Source: Plotosus lineatus
Lineage: Eukaryota > Chordata > Actinopteri > Siluriformes > Plotosidae
DNA length: 64,000 bases
Assembly: GCA_024760905.1 (NCBI GenBank)
Contig: CM045737.1
Coordinates: 11,143,726-11,207,725 of the forward strand
Direction of reading: 5' to 3'
This document shows positions 12,024 through 23,600 of this stretch, piece after piece. Every line of letters begins with the position of its first letter. The first letter of the stretch is position 1. The notes under the pieces were generated by a model. The model had not been told where the DNA came from. It saw only the letters and a list, made by a program, of their open reading frames with translations, and made no database searches. Made by a program: the position numbers and the translations under genes.

Positions 12024-12036
12024 TGCGTGTGCGTGC
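11973..12036. repeat. (TG)n microsatellite with GC-rich tail
   Basis: About 23 TG units followed by gcgcgtgcgtgtgcgtgc, an alternating purine-pyrimidine run that could adopt Z-DNA. Confidence 0.95.
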
Positions 12037-12657
12037 ACGATCATGATCATTTGGCTCTCATGTGTGATGGCATGTAGCCTGAACAGCTCTGGTTGTGGTC
12101 AGAAAAGGCTCAGCTTCAGAGAAATCTGCACACTCCAGAACTGGTGCAGAACATTTTCCTTGGCTAACCGAAGGCTGTTTTGTTGATTTTGCCCATAGTA
12201 ACACATTTTTTAGATGCAGAATGAAGTCTTGGTAACTCAAAGCCATAGCATGTGTGGACACGAAGTGTAACAGTGCACAGCCATCTCTGTCAAGCTTAAA
12301 TGGTTATGATAAAACGTGCACCCAAGTTGTGTTTAGTTATTTTAAGAAATACTAGTTAAAGAATAGTAAGTTACATGTACAGTGCTGTGCAAACATTTTT
12401 GCCCTTTGAGTGGGTCATGCTGCCCTGTGATGCAGGATGCTGGTTTATTTTGATCAGAAGAGACTCGGAGTTAATTTTTCATTACTCCTGTTTGGGATCC
12501 GTCGTATAATGGGGAGAACTGGGAGGACATTGGGGGGTAAAATACTCTTTTTAGGAAGTTTTTTTGGTAGGTGCTAATTTGTAACTGCACACCCCCATCT
12601 GTTTTAATCTCAGTGAGAACTTGATTAAAAAGAGCACACAAACACCTGGAACAAATA
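12037..12657. other. dnm3 intron with a possible Tc1-type end
   Basis: Mostly unclassified. At 12379 a TACAGTGCTGTGCAAACATTTT phrase resembles a common fish Tc1-like terminal repeat; no partner end was found. Confidence 0.4.
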
Positions 12658-13542
12658 CAGTGGTACCTTATCTCACAAATTTAATCCGTTCCGGGGGCAA
12701 GCTTGTAAGCCAAAAAGTTTTAGATGAAACAATTATTCCCGTAAGAAATAACAGAAAACCCTCGTTCAACCCCCTCCCAAACTCATATAAACTGCCACAA
12801 ACATGTATATTTGACCTCATATATTAAAGATAAACATGTAAAAACAATAAATATTTCATAATAATAATACACGAACATTAATAATAATTAATAATAATAA
12901 AACAAAAATAAACAATAAGTCAACTAACCCTTCCGATAATTGACTACGGCGAAGCTGTCACATGGGCAGGCAGGAGGTGATGCGTAATGAAGGAGGAGAA
13001 TTTTGTGCATGTTCACGCTACGAATGCCAGTGAGGAAAGGCTTGTGATGAGCTCCCACAAGGCTAGTGCTTCTCTAATAGTGGGGCATGTGGGGAAAACA
13101 GTGATGACAAGGGGGCGCACATATGACCCTGAGGAACATGCTTTTTTGCCATACTGTACTAGAATTAAGAGTAATTGTGCATCCACTACTGGGAAAAAGC
13201 ACCAAGCAAACGATATGAAGTGCAGTAAACACTATTTATAGTCGCGTGTGGCACGCTGGAGGGGGCGTGAAATGTTTTTTTTTTTTTTTCCCTTCCTAGA
13301 GAGGGGGCGTCACAGAAAATAATTGAGAAGCACTGCTCAAGGTGTTCTCGGAGCGTGGAGGAATACACACAGAAGAATACAAGGCTAATCGGCCCGGAAA
13401 AGCCATTTCAAGGAGTGCTCGTAAATCAAAATTTTGCTCATTGGATGGGGTAGATTTTTTTTTTTTTTTTTTTTTTGAGGGATTGAAGCCCGTATCATGG
13501 AAAATTCGTTATAAGGGACACTCGTAAGTCAAGGTACCACTG
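12658..13542. mobile_element. Tigger-like (pogo/Tc1-mariner) non-autonomous element
   Basis: 885 bp with TA on both sides and inverted ends CAGTGGTACCTTATCTCAC (left) and …GTAAGTCAAGGTACCACTG (right). Inside, 13130-13335 ends with tcacagaaaataattgagaagcactg, a hAT-type terminal phrase also present at 19.27 kb, so a hAT fragment seems inserted. No transposase remains. Confidence 0.8.
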
Positions 13543-14119
13543 TACATGAATACACAGTGTACTATTAGTACATGTATGATGCATGGGGACGTATGTACGC
13601 ATGCACCTGCTGTTAGCTCGTGCCTAGACTTTGTCTTTGTGTACTTTGTAATGCTGGTCTAAGGTGCAGCCTGACAGCCTCTCACCCCACTGGCGCAGCA
13701 AAGCTGAATAACAGGCTGCTTAAACAGGGTGGGGATGGTGTAGAGGGTGAGGGATTTGGGGGGGGGCACAAAAAGAGGAAGAAACAACAGAGACATTAGA
13801 GGGAATGTGGAACAGATGGAGGGAGCTGGACTCCAGATTACTCCCTCTCTGAGCTATGAAGACAAAAGACAGCGACTTGGAGGGTGATAGCCAGGAAAGA
13901 GGAATAGTATCGATGGGAAAAGAGTGCACCAAGAAGACATTCCAAATGAAATCAGGGTGTTGAGAAAGATTATTGAAAATGCGATTGCGAATAACAGATC
14001 AGTATGATTGTTAGATGAAGCCTTAAGATATACCAGTTGTACTGCCAGTGACACTCTGAGATGAGTGAGGTTTTTATTCTGTCATGATATGTGCATTTAT
14101 GTGTTTGTTGAAATCGTAG
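13543..14119. other. dnm3 intron, nothing recognised
   Basis: Purine-rich non-coding sequence leading into the exon at 14120. Confidence 0.5.
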
Positions 14120-14231
14120 GAATGTATATAAGGACTACAGGCATCTGGAGCTCGCCTGTGACACCCTGGAGGAAGTGGAATGCTGGAAGGCCTCACTGCT
14201 GCGTGCTGGAGTCTATCCTGAGCAAAGAACA
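14120..14231 (+). CDS. dnm3: dnm3 exon: end of PH domain
   Basis: This exon continues the dynamin PH domain with [20 protein letters not shown], then [17 protein letters not shown]. It includes the C-terminal amphipathic helix of the PH fold ([20 protein letters not shown]). Residues are nearly those of vertebrate dynamins, with Cys where they usually have Asp or Asn before the Trp (VDSWKAS). The acceptor is aaatcgtAG (14118-14119) and the donor is ACA|GTAAGA. Its single leading G completes an Arg codon from the previous exon and it leaves in phase 0. The intron before it is about 10.5 kb and full of transposon remnants. Confidence 0.93.
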
Positions 14232-14384
14232 GTAAGACATCATCACTTGCATGACTGTGCACCACTCTACTGTAGGGTTTACACCATGTACCCTGTCGAC
14301 AGGTGGATAACTTTGAGGCATTGCCTATTGGTGTCAAGCACATTATAGTGCTTTGCTCCAGGTATATACAGTGGTGCTTGAAAG

Positions 14385-14448
14385 TTCATTCATTTTCTGA
14401 ACCGCTTAATCCTAATTAGGGTCGCAGGGAGTCTGGTGCCCACCTCAG
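14385..14448 (-). mobile_element. SINE tail fragment, HE1-like
   Basis: It contains tcattttctgaaccgcttaatcctaattagggtcgcagggag only. It directly follows a Tc1-type end phrase (acagtggtgcttgaaagtt, 14369-14387). Confidence 0.7.
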
Positions 14449-14478
14449 CCTTTTGTTTATAGCTCAAGTCCCAGTTCA

Positions 14479-14770
14479 GTGTTCATGCCATGGAGGTGTA
14501 CAGCGGCAGGTTGTAGTAAAACATCACGGGATGGTTTTTGTTCGGTTTCCTTCTTGAGCCAGACGAACAAGAAATGCATGATGAATGGATTAGGAGAGTT
14601 AAACGAACACAGGCAGACTGGAAGGCATCCAGCATTTTTTTCATATGTAGTGACCATTTTATGAAAGGGTCTCTTGAGCCAACACTAGTGGCTCACTGCG
14701 AAATGCCTTTAAGTTTGATAGCAGTCATGCAACCAACACTGCTACAAGTGTCAACAGGAACACCATGATG
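14479..14770 (+). pseudogene. THAP zinc-finger domain remnant
   Basis: Frame 1 (14479 on) reads MPWRCTAAGCSKTSRDGF, the N-terminal C-x4-C part of a THAP domain. After a frame change, 14538 on reads FLLEPDEQEMHDEWIRRVKR, then ADWKASSIFFICSDHFMKGS and LEPT. That supplies the Trp, the C-x2-H pair (CSDH) and the F and P landmarks of the C2CH THAP module, a DNA-binding domain also used by P-element-type transposases. The frameshift in the middle and the absence of a downstream body make it a pseudogene or transposon fragment. It lies in a dnm3 intron between two SINE fragments. Confidence 0.68.
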
Positions 14771-14895
14771 CTCAGAAGCTGTCAACAAGCTTGAAAAGAA
14801 AACAGTAAATAATTAAATCTATTTTAAAATAAAAATGGCCAAAGACATATTACTATGCATTGAAGCAAACAAGCTGCTTAAAGTGTGCAAATCAT

Positions 14896-15130
14896 TTATT
14901 CATTCATTTTCTGAACTGCGTAATCCTAATTGGGGTTGCGGGGAGGCTGGCTCCCATCTCGGCCGACTCTGGGCGAGGGCAAGGTACACCCTGAACAGCC
15001 CGCCAGGCCATCACTCACACAAATAATTATACTCCCAATCACACCTAGGTGCGACATGTTTCTGAACTGTGGGAGGAAACCGGAGTACCCGGAGGAAATC
15101 CACGCAAGGTCACCATGCCGTCTCCGTGCA
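14896..15130 (-). mobile_element. SINE fragment, HE1-like
   Basis: Tail and body of the HE1-like SINE in reverse orientation (cattcattttctgaactgcgtaatcc…tgtgggaggaaaccggagtacccgg); the tRNA head is missing. Confidence 0.8.
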
Positions 15131-15401
15131 GCCAAGTGTGCAAATGTGCACTCTTATAGTCCTAAATTTAAACCTTAATCAGGCAGTCTGCAGATCTAGG
15201 CCCTGTACAAGAATTGATTTAGATTCATCTTTATTAACTTTAATATTAGGGATGGAGCTCTTAGAAGCAAGCTAGACAACAGACACCTCAGCTTTATGTA
15301 CAGTCATGGATAGTCTCATTGTAAGTGGTGTCTTAATTTTTCCCATGGCTGTATATCCACCCATCTATCTACAGTATCTAGCCATCCATATATGTCCACA
15401 C

Positions 15402-16150
15402 ACACATTGCCAAAAGTAATTCGCTCATCTGCCTTCACATACACACGAACTTAAGTGACATCAATTACATAATCTATTGCATACAATAATGTCACCCCAC
15501 CCTTTGCATTGCATCGATAACAGCTTCAACTTTTCTGCGTAAACTTTCCACAAGGTTTAGGAGTGTGTTTGAGAATTTTTGACCATTCTTCCAGAAACGC
15601 ATTTGTGAGTTCAAACAGTGATGTTGGGCAAGTAAGCCTTGGCTCACAATCACCGCCCTAATTCATCCCAAAGGTGTTCTGCCCGGTTGAGTTCCAGACT
15701 GTGCAGACCAGTAAAATTCTTCCACATCATATTTGCTCATCCATGTCTTTATGGGCCTTGCTTTGTGCACTGGTGTGCAGTCATGTTAGAACAGGAAGTT
15801 GCCATTTCCAAACTGTTCCCACAAAGTTGGGAGCATAAAATTGTCCAAAATGTCTTGGTATGCTGAAGCATTCAGAGTTCCTTTCACTTTAACTAAAGGG
15901 CCAAGTCCAGTTCCTGAAAAACTACCCCCACACCATAATCCCCCCCCCCCCCCCCACCCACCAAGCTTTACACTTGGTGCAAGGCAGTCAGACAAGTACT
16001 GTTCTCCTGGCAACTGCGAACCCCAGACTCACCCATCAGATTGCCAGATGGAGAAGCATGATTCTTCATTTCAGAGAGCACATTTCCACCGCTGTAGAGT
16101 CCAGTGGTGGCGTGCTTTACAGTGCTGCATCTGAAGCTTTGAAATGCATG
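15402..16150 (-). mobile_element. Tc1-like transposon remnant, 3' half
   Basis: The - strand transposase reads GTLNASAYQDILDNFMLPTL then WEQFGNG (within 15786-16013), a stretch typical of fish Tc1 transposases between the second and third catalytic residues. The left end (attgccaaaagtaattcgctca) matches the common inverted repeat of this family. The right half is missing, and a poly-C run (15943-15956) marks microsatellite growth inside it. Confidence 0.82.
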
Positions 16151-16153
16151 TAT

Positions 16154-16303
16154 GGTGCTTGTGAGGCAAAGTGCGGCTTATCCGGACCTCAGATCTTTCA
16201 AGTGAGCAAGTGAAGGTTGAGTCCTAAACAAGTATTCAATGCGCACGTGCTCACTTGAAAAATCGGAAGTCCAGATAAGCCGCGCTTTGTCTCACAAGCA
16301 CCA
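16154..16303. repeat. Foldback repeat, about 60-bp arms
   Basis: The left arm (ggtgcttgtgaggcaaagtgcggcttatccggac…) and the right arm (…gtccagataagccgcgctttgtctcacaagcacc) are imperfect complements around a 29-bp spacer. A related phrase occurs inside the Tigger-like element at 28.85-28.90 kb. Confidence 0.8.
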
Positions 16304-16382
16304 CATGTCACTTGCGACAAGCACCTACATTCGGTGGAGCACCTCACATATATACACACACACACACATACATACATACATA

Positions 16383-17019
16383 CAGGAATCCCTCACTTTC
16401 CGAGGTTAATTGGGACCGAGATCCCCACGCGACCATCGAAATCCGTGAAGTAGGATCACCACCCCCCCTGACTGACGTATACGTACATAGAAAAAATAAA
16501 ATAAGATGTAAATAAAATATAAATACAGACGCTCTCCAACTTACCAAAATTCGTTTTGCAAACATCCAGAGATACCAACATGTCCAAGGTCGAAAGTGAA
16601 ATGAAATTGAAGAACAAGTGGAAATAGAAATGGAATAAAATCTACACAAAGATGGATCATAAATATAAGTATAAATATGATTAAACATTATCCTGAGGTA
16701 CACTTGATACTAAGCTCTGGCAGAGGGGGCGGTGGCTGCGCAGACGCCACACACAGATGCAACAATGTACTGTATCCAGCTTTGATGGGAGATATTGTGT
16801 TGTTTTTTGTTTTGTTTGTTTAGGTTTTTTTTTCTTGCTTTTTTGTTTTTTTGGGTTTTTTGCATAACTGCCATTGTTTTTTGAAAATTTCCTTAACTTT
16901 TCTCCCCCCTATTCTTCCTTAATTTCTTTATTTTTTAATTCGATTAATGTTTATTTATTTTTTTAAAAACCGCAATGCACTGAAGCTACATTAATTGAAG
17001 TGCGAAGTAGCGAGGGATC

Positions 17020-17023
<4 letters not shown>
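16383..17023 (+). mobile_element. Tigger-like element, family A
   Basis: The ends are CAGGAATCCCTCACTTTCCG and AAGTAGCGAGGGATCCCTG. The interior shares gtaaataaaatataaatacaga and the T-rich block at 16800-16960 with copies at 23.9, 45.3 and 47.2 kb. No coding capacity. At 16505 a CAGACGCTCTCCAACTTACC phrase matches the end of the element at 55301. Confidence 0.8.

Positions 17024-17074
<51 letters not shown>
17022..17074. repeat. (TG)n microsatellite
   Basis: About 26 TG units between the Tigger-like element and the Tc1 copy. Confidence 0.95.
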
Positions 17075-17077
<3 letters not shown>

Positions 17078-17081
17078 TGTA

Positions 17082-18207
17082 CAGGTCCTTCTCAAAAAAT
17101 TAGACATTTGTGGGAAGGAAACAGTGTGGCAGAAAACGCTGCACAACCAGAGTGGGTGACCGGACCCTGAGGAAGATTGTGGAGAAGGGCCGATTCCAGA
17201 CCTTGGGAGAAATGTGGAAGCAGTGGACTTGTCTGGAGTAGAAACATTCAGAGCCACCGTGCACAGGCGTGTGCAGAAAATGGGCTATAGGTGCCGCATT
17301 CCCCAGGTTAAGCCACTTTTGAAACAGAGAAGCAGCACTGGACTGTTGCTCAGTGGTCCAAAGTACTTTTTTCGGATGAAAGCAAATTTTGCATGTCATT
17401 CGGAAATCAAGGTGCCAGAGTCTGGAGGAAGACTGGGGAGAAGGAAATGCCAAAATGCCTGAAGTCCAGTGTCAAGTACCCACAGTCAGTGATGGTCTGG
17501 GGTGCAATGTCAGCTGCTGGTGTTGGTCCACTGTGTTTTATCAAGGGCAGGGACAATGCAGCTAGCTCTCAGGAGATTTTGGAGCACTTCATGCTTCCAT
17601 CTGCTGAAAAGCTTTATGGAGATGAAGATTTCATTTTTCAGCACGACCTGGCACCTTCTCACAGTGCCAAAACCACTGCTAAATGGTTTACTGACCATGG
17701 TATTACTGTGCTCAATTGGCCTGCGAACTCTCCTGACCTGAAGCCCATAGAGAATCTGTGGTATATTGTAAAGAGAAAGTGGACAGACACCAGACCCAAC
17801 ACTGTGGATGAGCTTAAGGCCGCTATCAAAGCATCCTGGGCCTCCATAAGGCCTCAGCAGTGCAACAGGCTGATTGCCTCCATGCCACGCCGCATTGAAG
17901 CAGTCATTTCTGCAAAAGGATTCCCGACCAAGTATTGAGTGCATAACTGAACATAATTATTTCAAGAGTGACTTTTTTGTATTATAAACACTTTTTTATT
18001 GGTCGGATGAAATATGTTAATTTTTTTGAGATGGGGATTTTTGGTTTTTGTTTACTTTTTTGCCAAAATTATCAATATTAAAAAAGTAAAAGGCTTTAAC
18101 TACTTCAGTTGTGTGTAATGAATCTAAAATATATGAAAGTCTAATGTTTATCAGTACATTACAGAAAATAATGAACTTTATCACAATACGCTAATTTTTT
18201 GAGAAGG

Positions 18208-18212
<5 letters not shown>
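17082..18212 (+). mobile_element. Tc1 transposon copy A, internally deleted
   Basis: The inverted ends CAGGTCCTTCTCAAAAAATTAG and CTAATTTTTTGAGAAGGACCTG bound an element shorter than the copy at 55.5 kb. The left inverted repeat joins directly to the middle of the transposase (gtgggaaggaaacagtgtggcag), so the 5' non-coding part and the N-terminal HTH have been lost. Confidence 0.93.
17393..17938 (+). pseudogene. Tc1 transposase, C-terminal 181 residues
   Basis: An open frame covers the catalytic core of a Tc1-type DDE transposase. SDESKFC lies just upstream in the same frame (first Asp), followed by SVMVWGAMSAAGVGPLCFIK, FQHDLAPSHSAKTT (second Asp) and NWPANSPDLKPIENLW (third acid), ending ISAAKGFPTKY-like (VISAKGFPTKY). 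The N-terminal DNA-binding part is gone, so it cannot be a working transposase. Confidence 0.9.

Positions 18213-18252
<40 letters not shown>
18211..18252. repeat. (TG)n microsatellite
   Basis: TG units follow the Tc1 right end immediately, mirroring the tract on its left side. Confidence 0.95.
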
Positions 18253-18253
<1 letters not shown>

Positions 18254-18794
18254 ATATGTATATATTTATTCATTTATTTATTATCTATTATCTTTATCAT
18301 CACAGCCGTCTAACTCAAGCAAGGCAATGCTTATATATTTGTGTCAGTCACTGGATTAGGAGGATTCTGGGGAGTTGGGGCTAATTCGAATGTTTTTTAT
18401 GTTTTTCTTTTTTAGCCACAAGTCTCGTGCTTTCAAACTGGACAGTTACATTTTGGTCTGTGCCACTGAGCTCTCTCTCAAGGAGCTGACTTCTAGTTTT
18501 CAATGTTGCAAACTTTGAAACCGTGTTTGAGAACATCTTTATATCGTTTCATGGGTGCATTATTTTTTTCATGTTCCTGGAAGAAGCTCGCTATAAACAA
18601 ACTGCTTGGGAAATAGATTCTCATTCATTCTCACTATATGTCCGTGCCATCTGAGCTTACTTTGGTTTACCATAGCATTGCTCGATGCTGTGCAGGCTCT
18701 TTTGAGAGCTTCTGAATTGATGACAAGGTCATACCATTTGGCACTCATAATTTGACATGTCTTTGATGGAAAACTTCAAATTATTAATTTCTTT
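18253..18794. other. dnm3 intron with possible LINE trace
   Basis: Non-coding. Phrases near 18420-18760 (cttcaaactggacag…gccatctgagcttactttggtttacc) look like decayed LINE coding sequence on the - strand, but nothing definite can be translated. Confidence 0.3.
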
Positions 18795-19109
18795 TTGGAA
18801 TGCTTAATCCTACTTAGGGTCGCAGGGAGGCTGGCACCCATCTCAGCCAACTCTGGGTGAGGGCGGGATACACCCTGGACAGCTCACCAGGCCATCGCAA
18901 GGCAAACACTCACACAACCGTTCATACTCCCATTCACACCTAGGGCAGATTTGGAACAGCCAGTTAACCTACTGAGTATTCGGAGGAAACCCACACAAGC
19001 ACGGGGAGAACATGCAAACTCCACACAGATACGGCCGAGCTGGGAATCGAACCCTGGACCGTCTTGCTGTGAGGTGAACATGGTAACAACTACGGCACCG
19101 TACCACCTA
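18795..19109 (-). mobile_element. SINE, HE1-like, nearly complete
   Basis: Reverse copy with the tail (cttaatcctacttagggtcgcaggg) at the left and the tRNA-like head (gggaatcgaaccctggaccgtcttgctgtgagg) at the right. Confidence 0.85.
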
Positions 19110-19179
19110 CTTAAAATTGTTAAAACTTAAAAAAATTATAAAATATAAAAATGCCAATGAAAAACCTTGACACAGAGGC

Positions 19180-19330
19180 TACAAGGTCAGGACTTTGGTA
19201 TGGCCATTCCCAAGCATTAAGTTTATTCTGTTAGCATTAACTTTTATTCTATGTCCATTATATCAGTGCTTCTCAATTATTTTCTGTGCCCCCCCCCCCC
19301 CCCCCCCACCGCCCCGCGAGCGACTATAAA
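19180..19330. mobile_element. Short Tc1-like and hAT-like fragments
   Basis: 19185-19250 (aaggtcaggactttggtatggccattcccaagcattaa) matches the Tc1 remnant at 5.5 kb. 19270-19300 (cagtgcttctcaattattttctgtg) is a hAT-type end followed by a poly-C run. Confidence 0.5.
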
Positions 19331-19469
19331 TAGTATTACAGTATTTGTCTATAAAATTATTGGTACAGTACACCGCTGCATAACATTGTATCTTTATTAA
19401 CATTAAAAACAAAATAGAAAGAAATACTGTCTAGTTCAACTTACAACAAAGAAAAACTTCATTAATATT

Positions 19470-20076
19470 GTTTTTTGTATGAAACTCCCTGGGTACGAAA
19501 ATTCCAAGTTACGAAAAACATTTTCCTAAGTTTTTGTCCCCGGGATACGAAAACAACCTCCTCTTACGAAAAGTGCCAAATGCGCCATTCAAAATTCAAA
19601 CGCGCCAATCAAAATTTAACACGATGTGCGAGTTGCTCTCTTATTGCCTGTCTCCCAACATCCCGCCCCGCTGGCCCTTCCATTGGCTAGGAGGGATGAC
19701 GCAGCTGACGTCCTGTAAACATACTTCCTGTTTGTCACACCCGTGAAGGAGAGTTGACTGTTGGCTTGTTTTGAGATTGATCATGCAGCGTTATATTTCG
19801 TTATCGCCGAAACCACTCTACAATCAGGACGATATTGAACCAGAAGGAGACCTTAAAGTGAAAATACAGTGACGGAGGCGATTATTTTGGCACGATATTA
19901 AAACAGAGTGCTCCGTGGGAGAAGACCTCCGATCTCACAAGGAAGTCAGTTAATATTGAATGAGGACCTCTGATCTTTCAAACAGGTACTGTAATTCCGC
20001 TTTAAATAAAACATCCCGTCCATTTAAACATTTAAATAGAATTGTTCCATCAGCTGCCGAGTTTTTTGTGTGTGTG

Positions 20077-20107
<31 letters not shown>

Positions 20108-20370
20108 TCGAGACAAAAGGAGACTTAACTCTTTAGTTTTTAGTTTAGCTTTTTAAGTTGTTTAATTCAGTAAATGTTTAATAAATGTGGCGCACCTGGA
20201 CCTCTGATCCCTCAAGGAATCAAGTTAAAGTTGAGTTTGGATCTCCGATCTGTCAAACAGGGAATGCTCTTTGAATTCCACGTCTGCTGGCATCCTGCTT
20301 GTGGGCGTGGCCTGCAGCGCCACAATAAACATTTAATGTGTATACAATACACATTTAATGCGTACTGTAT

Positions 20371-20416
<46 letters not shown>

Positions 20417-20625
20417 ATAGAGAGACAGGTGTGTGTATGTGTGTGTGTGTGTGTGTTAATAAAAAATGTTTAATAATGGTTCAATTAATATGTTAATAAA
20501 ATGTTTAAATGGTTTAATAAATAATTTTCTTTTAACACATATTTCATACAAAATTGGTGTACTTTTATCATTTTTAAAGGGTTTATGGGGTAGTCTTGGG
20601 AGCCTTGGAACGAATCAGTCTCTGT
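19470..20625 (+). mobile_element. Tigger-like element, family B, ends eroded
   Basis: It shares tacgaaaaacattttcc, the repeated cccaacatcccgccccgctggcc…ccattggctaggagggatgacgcag block and the terminal ttttaaagggtttatggggtagt…gccttggaacgaatca with copies at 24.1, 49.2 and 51.2 kb. Two (TG)n tracts (about 20370-20412 and 20430-20457) lie inside. The right border touches the LINE at 20.64 kb. Confidence 0.7.
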
Positions 20626-20639
20626 CTTTTTTCTCCCTT

Positions 20640-23600
20640 CAAGCTTGGGTCCTCTACCAGAGGCCAGGGAGCTTCAAGGTTCTGCGCAGGATCTTTGGCT
20701 ACAGCAGATCACAGAAAAAACATCTGACATCTCAATCCAGAAAAGCGCAGTCCTAGAAACAGCACTCTTCCAGTTTGGGGGTTACTGCCCCGAGTGCTCC
20801 GATATCCACGGGTACCACCGATGCCTTCACTTTCCAGACTCTCTCCAGCTCCTCTTTGAGCTCCTGATATTTCTCCACTTTCTCATGTTCCTTCTTGCGA
20901 ATATTGCTATCACTTGGTATTGCTCTGTCAACCACCACGGCTTTCCTTTGCTCTTTGTCAACCACCACAATGTCTGGTTGGTTCGCCGTCACCATTCTGT
21001 CAGTCTGTATCTGGAAGTCCCACAGGATCTACGCTCGGTCATTCTCCATCACCTTTGGGGGTGTTTCCCACTTTGATCTTGGGGTCTCCAGCCCATACTC
21101 GACACATATGTTCCTGTACACGATACCAGTCACCTGGTTGTGACGTTCCATGTATGCTTTTCCTGCCAGCATCTTACATCCTGCAGTTATTTGCTGGACT
21201 GTCTCAGGGGCCTCTTTGCACAACCTACAACCTTGGGTTTTGTCTGGTGTGGTAGATCTGAGCCTCTATCGCTCTAGTATTCAAGGTTTGTTCCTGTGCT
21301 GCCATTATGAGTGCCTCTGTGCTGTCCTTCAATCCAGCTCTTTCCAACCATTAGGTAGAACTTCTTGAGATCAGTTATGTTCCGGTGGTACATCCCATGT
21401 AGGGGCTTATCCTGCCATGATGGTTTCTCCTGCACCTCATCCTCTGTCCCCCATTGTCTGAGACATTCACTTAGCATGTCGTTGGTCGGGGCTTTATCCT
21501 TGATATACTTGTGGATCTTAGATGTTTCATCCTGGATAGTGGCTTTCGAGCTCACTAGTCCTTGGCCTCCTTCCTTGCGGCTCGTGTATAGTCTCAGGTT
21601 GCTGGATTCAGGATGGAACCCTCCATGCATGGTTAGTAGCTTTCGTGTCTTAACAACTGTGGTCTGTATCTCGTCCTTTGGCCAACTTATTATTCCGGCA
21701 GGGTATCTGATCACTGGTAGGGCGTAGCTGTTTAGTTCCCGGAACTTGTTCTTACCATTGAGCTGGCTTCTTAGGACTTGCCTTACTCGCTGTAGGTACT
21801 TGGTCGTGGCTGCTTTCCTTGTTACTTCATCGGGGTTACCATTTGCCTGGGGGATTCCGAGATATTTGTAACTATCCTCAATGTCTGCTATTGTTCTTTC
21901 TAGGAGTGAGACCCCTTCTGTGCGGACTACCTTCCCTCTTTTTGTCACCATCCGACCGCACTTCTCTAGTCCGAGTGACATCCCTATGTCTGCGCTATAG
22001 ATCCTGGTGGTGTGGAACAGTGAATATATGTCTCGCTCATTCTTAGCGTACAGCTTGATATCATCCATGTATAGTATGTGACTAATTGTGGCCCCATTCC
22101 TGAGTTGGTATCCGTAGCCAGTCTTGTTGATTATTTGGCTTAGGGGGTTCAGACCTATGCAGAACAACAGTGGGGACAGAGCGTCTCCTTGGTATATGCC
22201 ACATTTGATCGAGACTTTCGCTAGTGGCTTGCCATTGGCTTCAAGTGTGTTTTTCCACATCCTCATCGAGTTCCTTATGAAGGCTCTTAGAGTCCTGCTG
22301 ATGTTGTACATCTCCAAGCATTCAGTGATTCAAGTATGTTGCATTGAGTCATACGCTTTCTTGTAATCAATCCAGGCAGTGCTCAGGTTAGTGTGTCGTG
22401 CTCTACAGTCTTGCACGACTGTTCGGTCGACCAGGAGCTGATGTTTCGCACCTCTGGTATTCTTACCGATGCCCTTCTGAGCTATGCTCATGTATTGATC
22501 CATGTGCCCACTTATCTTAGCTGCTATGATTCCCGACATGAGCTTCCACATTGTGGAGAGACAAGTTATTGGCCGATAGTTGGCTGGGACTATTCCCTTT
22601 GAGGGATCCTTCTGGATCAGGATGGTACGCCCTTCAGTTAGCCAGTCAGGGTGGGTTCCTTCTCTTAGCAGTTGGTTCATTTGTACTGCTAGGCGCTCAT
22701 AGAGTGCCGTGAGTTTCTTTAGCTAGTAAGCGTGTATCATGTCAGGGCCGGGTGCCTTCCAGTTCTTCATATCTGAGACTCTTTCCTGGACGTCTGTCAC
22801 CGTAATAGTAACTGGGCTCTGTTCGGGGTGTTTGCTTGTGCATCGTGGTTGTGTGATGCTTCCAGGTTGCAGGTTGAGGCTTCATTCATTCTTTTGTACC
22901 TCTTTAGGTGGCTGGCCAAGGCTTCAGGCCTTTGTTTGGCAGTTTCGAGTGCTGCAGGTATGAGCATCCGAATGTACTTCGTGCTTTCATTACATTCTTC
23001 TGGGCCTCGGACAGTTGACTCACTTCTCGCCGTGCTTCCTTGATCTTCGCCTCCAACCTTCTTTTCCATGGTGGGTATTGAATCGCACAGTTGCCCTTAC
23101 GGTAGCCAAGTGTCTTGAGGATCACTGCTGCTGAGGAGGATATCAGCTCATTGGTTTCAGTAGGAATTGCTGTCAATGCTGCATTCACGTCTTCTAGGAG
23201 ACTTTCAGGTGGTGCTTCACTTAGCTGTTGTAATTGGCATAGGGGTTGCCTGATGTTCAGTCTCGCCGTGATCTCATCTTTCAGGTCAGTCGCTGTCTCG
23301 TTCAGCGTTATACTCGGGGCTTCGTACCCGATCTCTGACTCAGGAGTTGATGTTGGCTCCTCTCTGACCTTGCGTTCTGGTTCGCCCTTGCCGCAGCATT
23401 TGTGTTGTATCTCGTCAATCTCGAGCTGTGATAGCAGTTGCCATTTGTGGGTGTTGGAACACTGAGCTACTAGTTGTTTCGCCGTTATTTTCAATTGTGG
23501 GTTTCGAAGTAACCATTTTTCCCCACATTATGTGCATGAAGCCCCTCTGACTAGGATTACTGGAGTAGTAGCATTCCAACAGAGCCAGGTTCTCACATCT

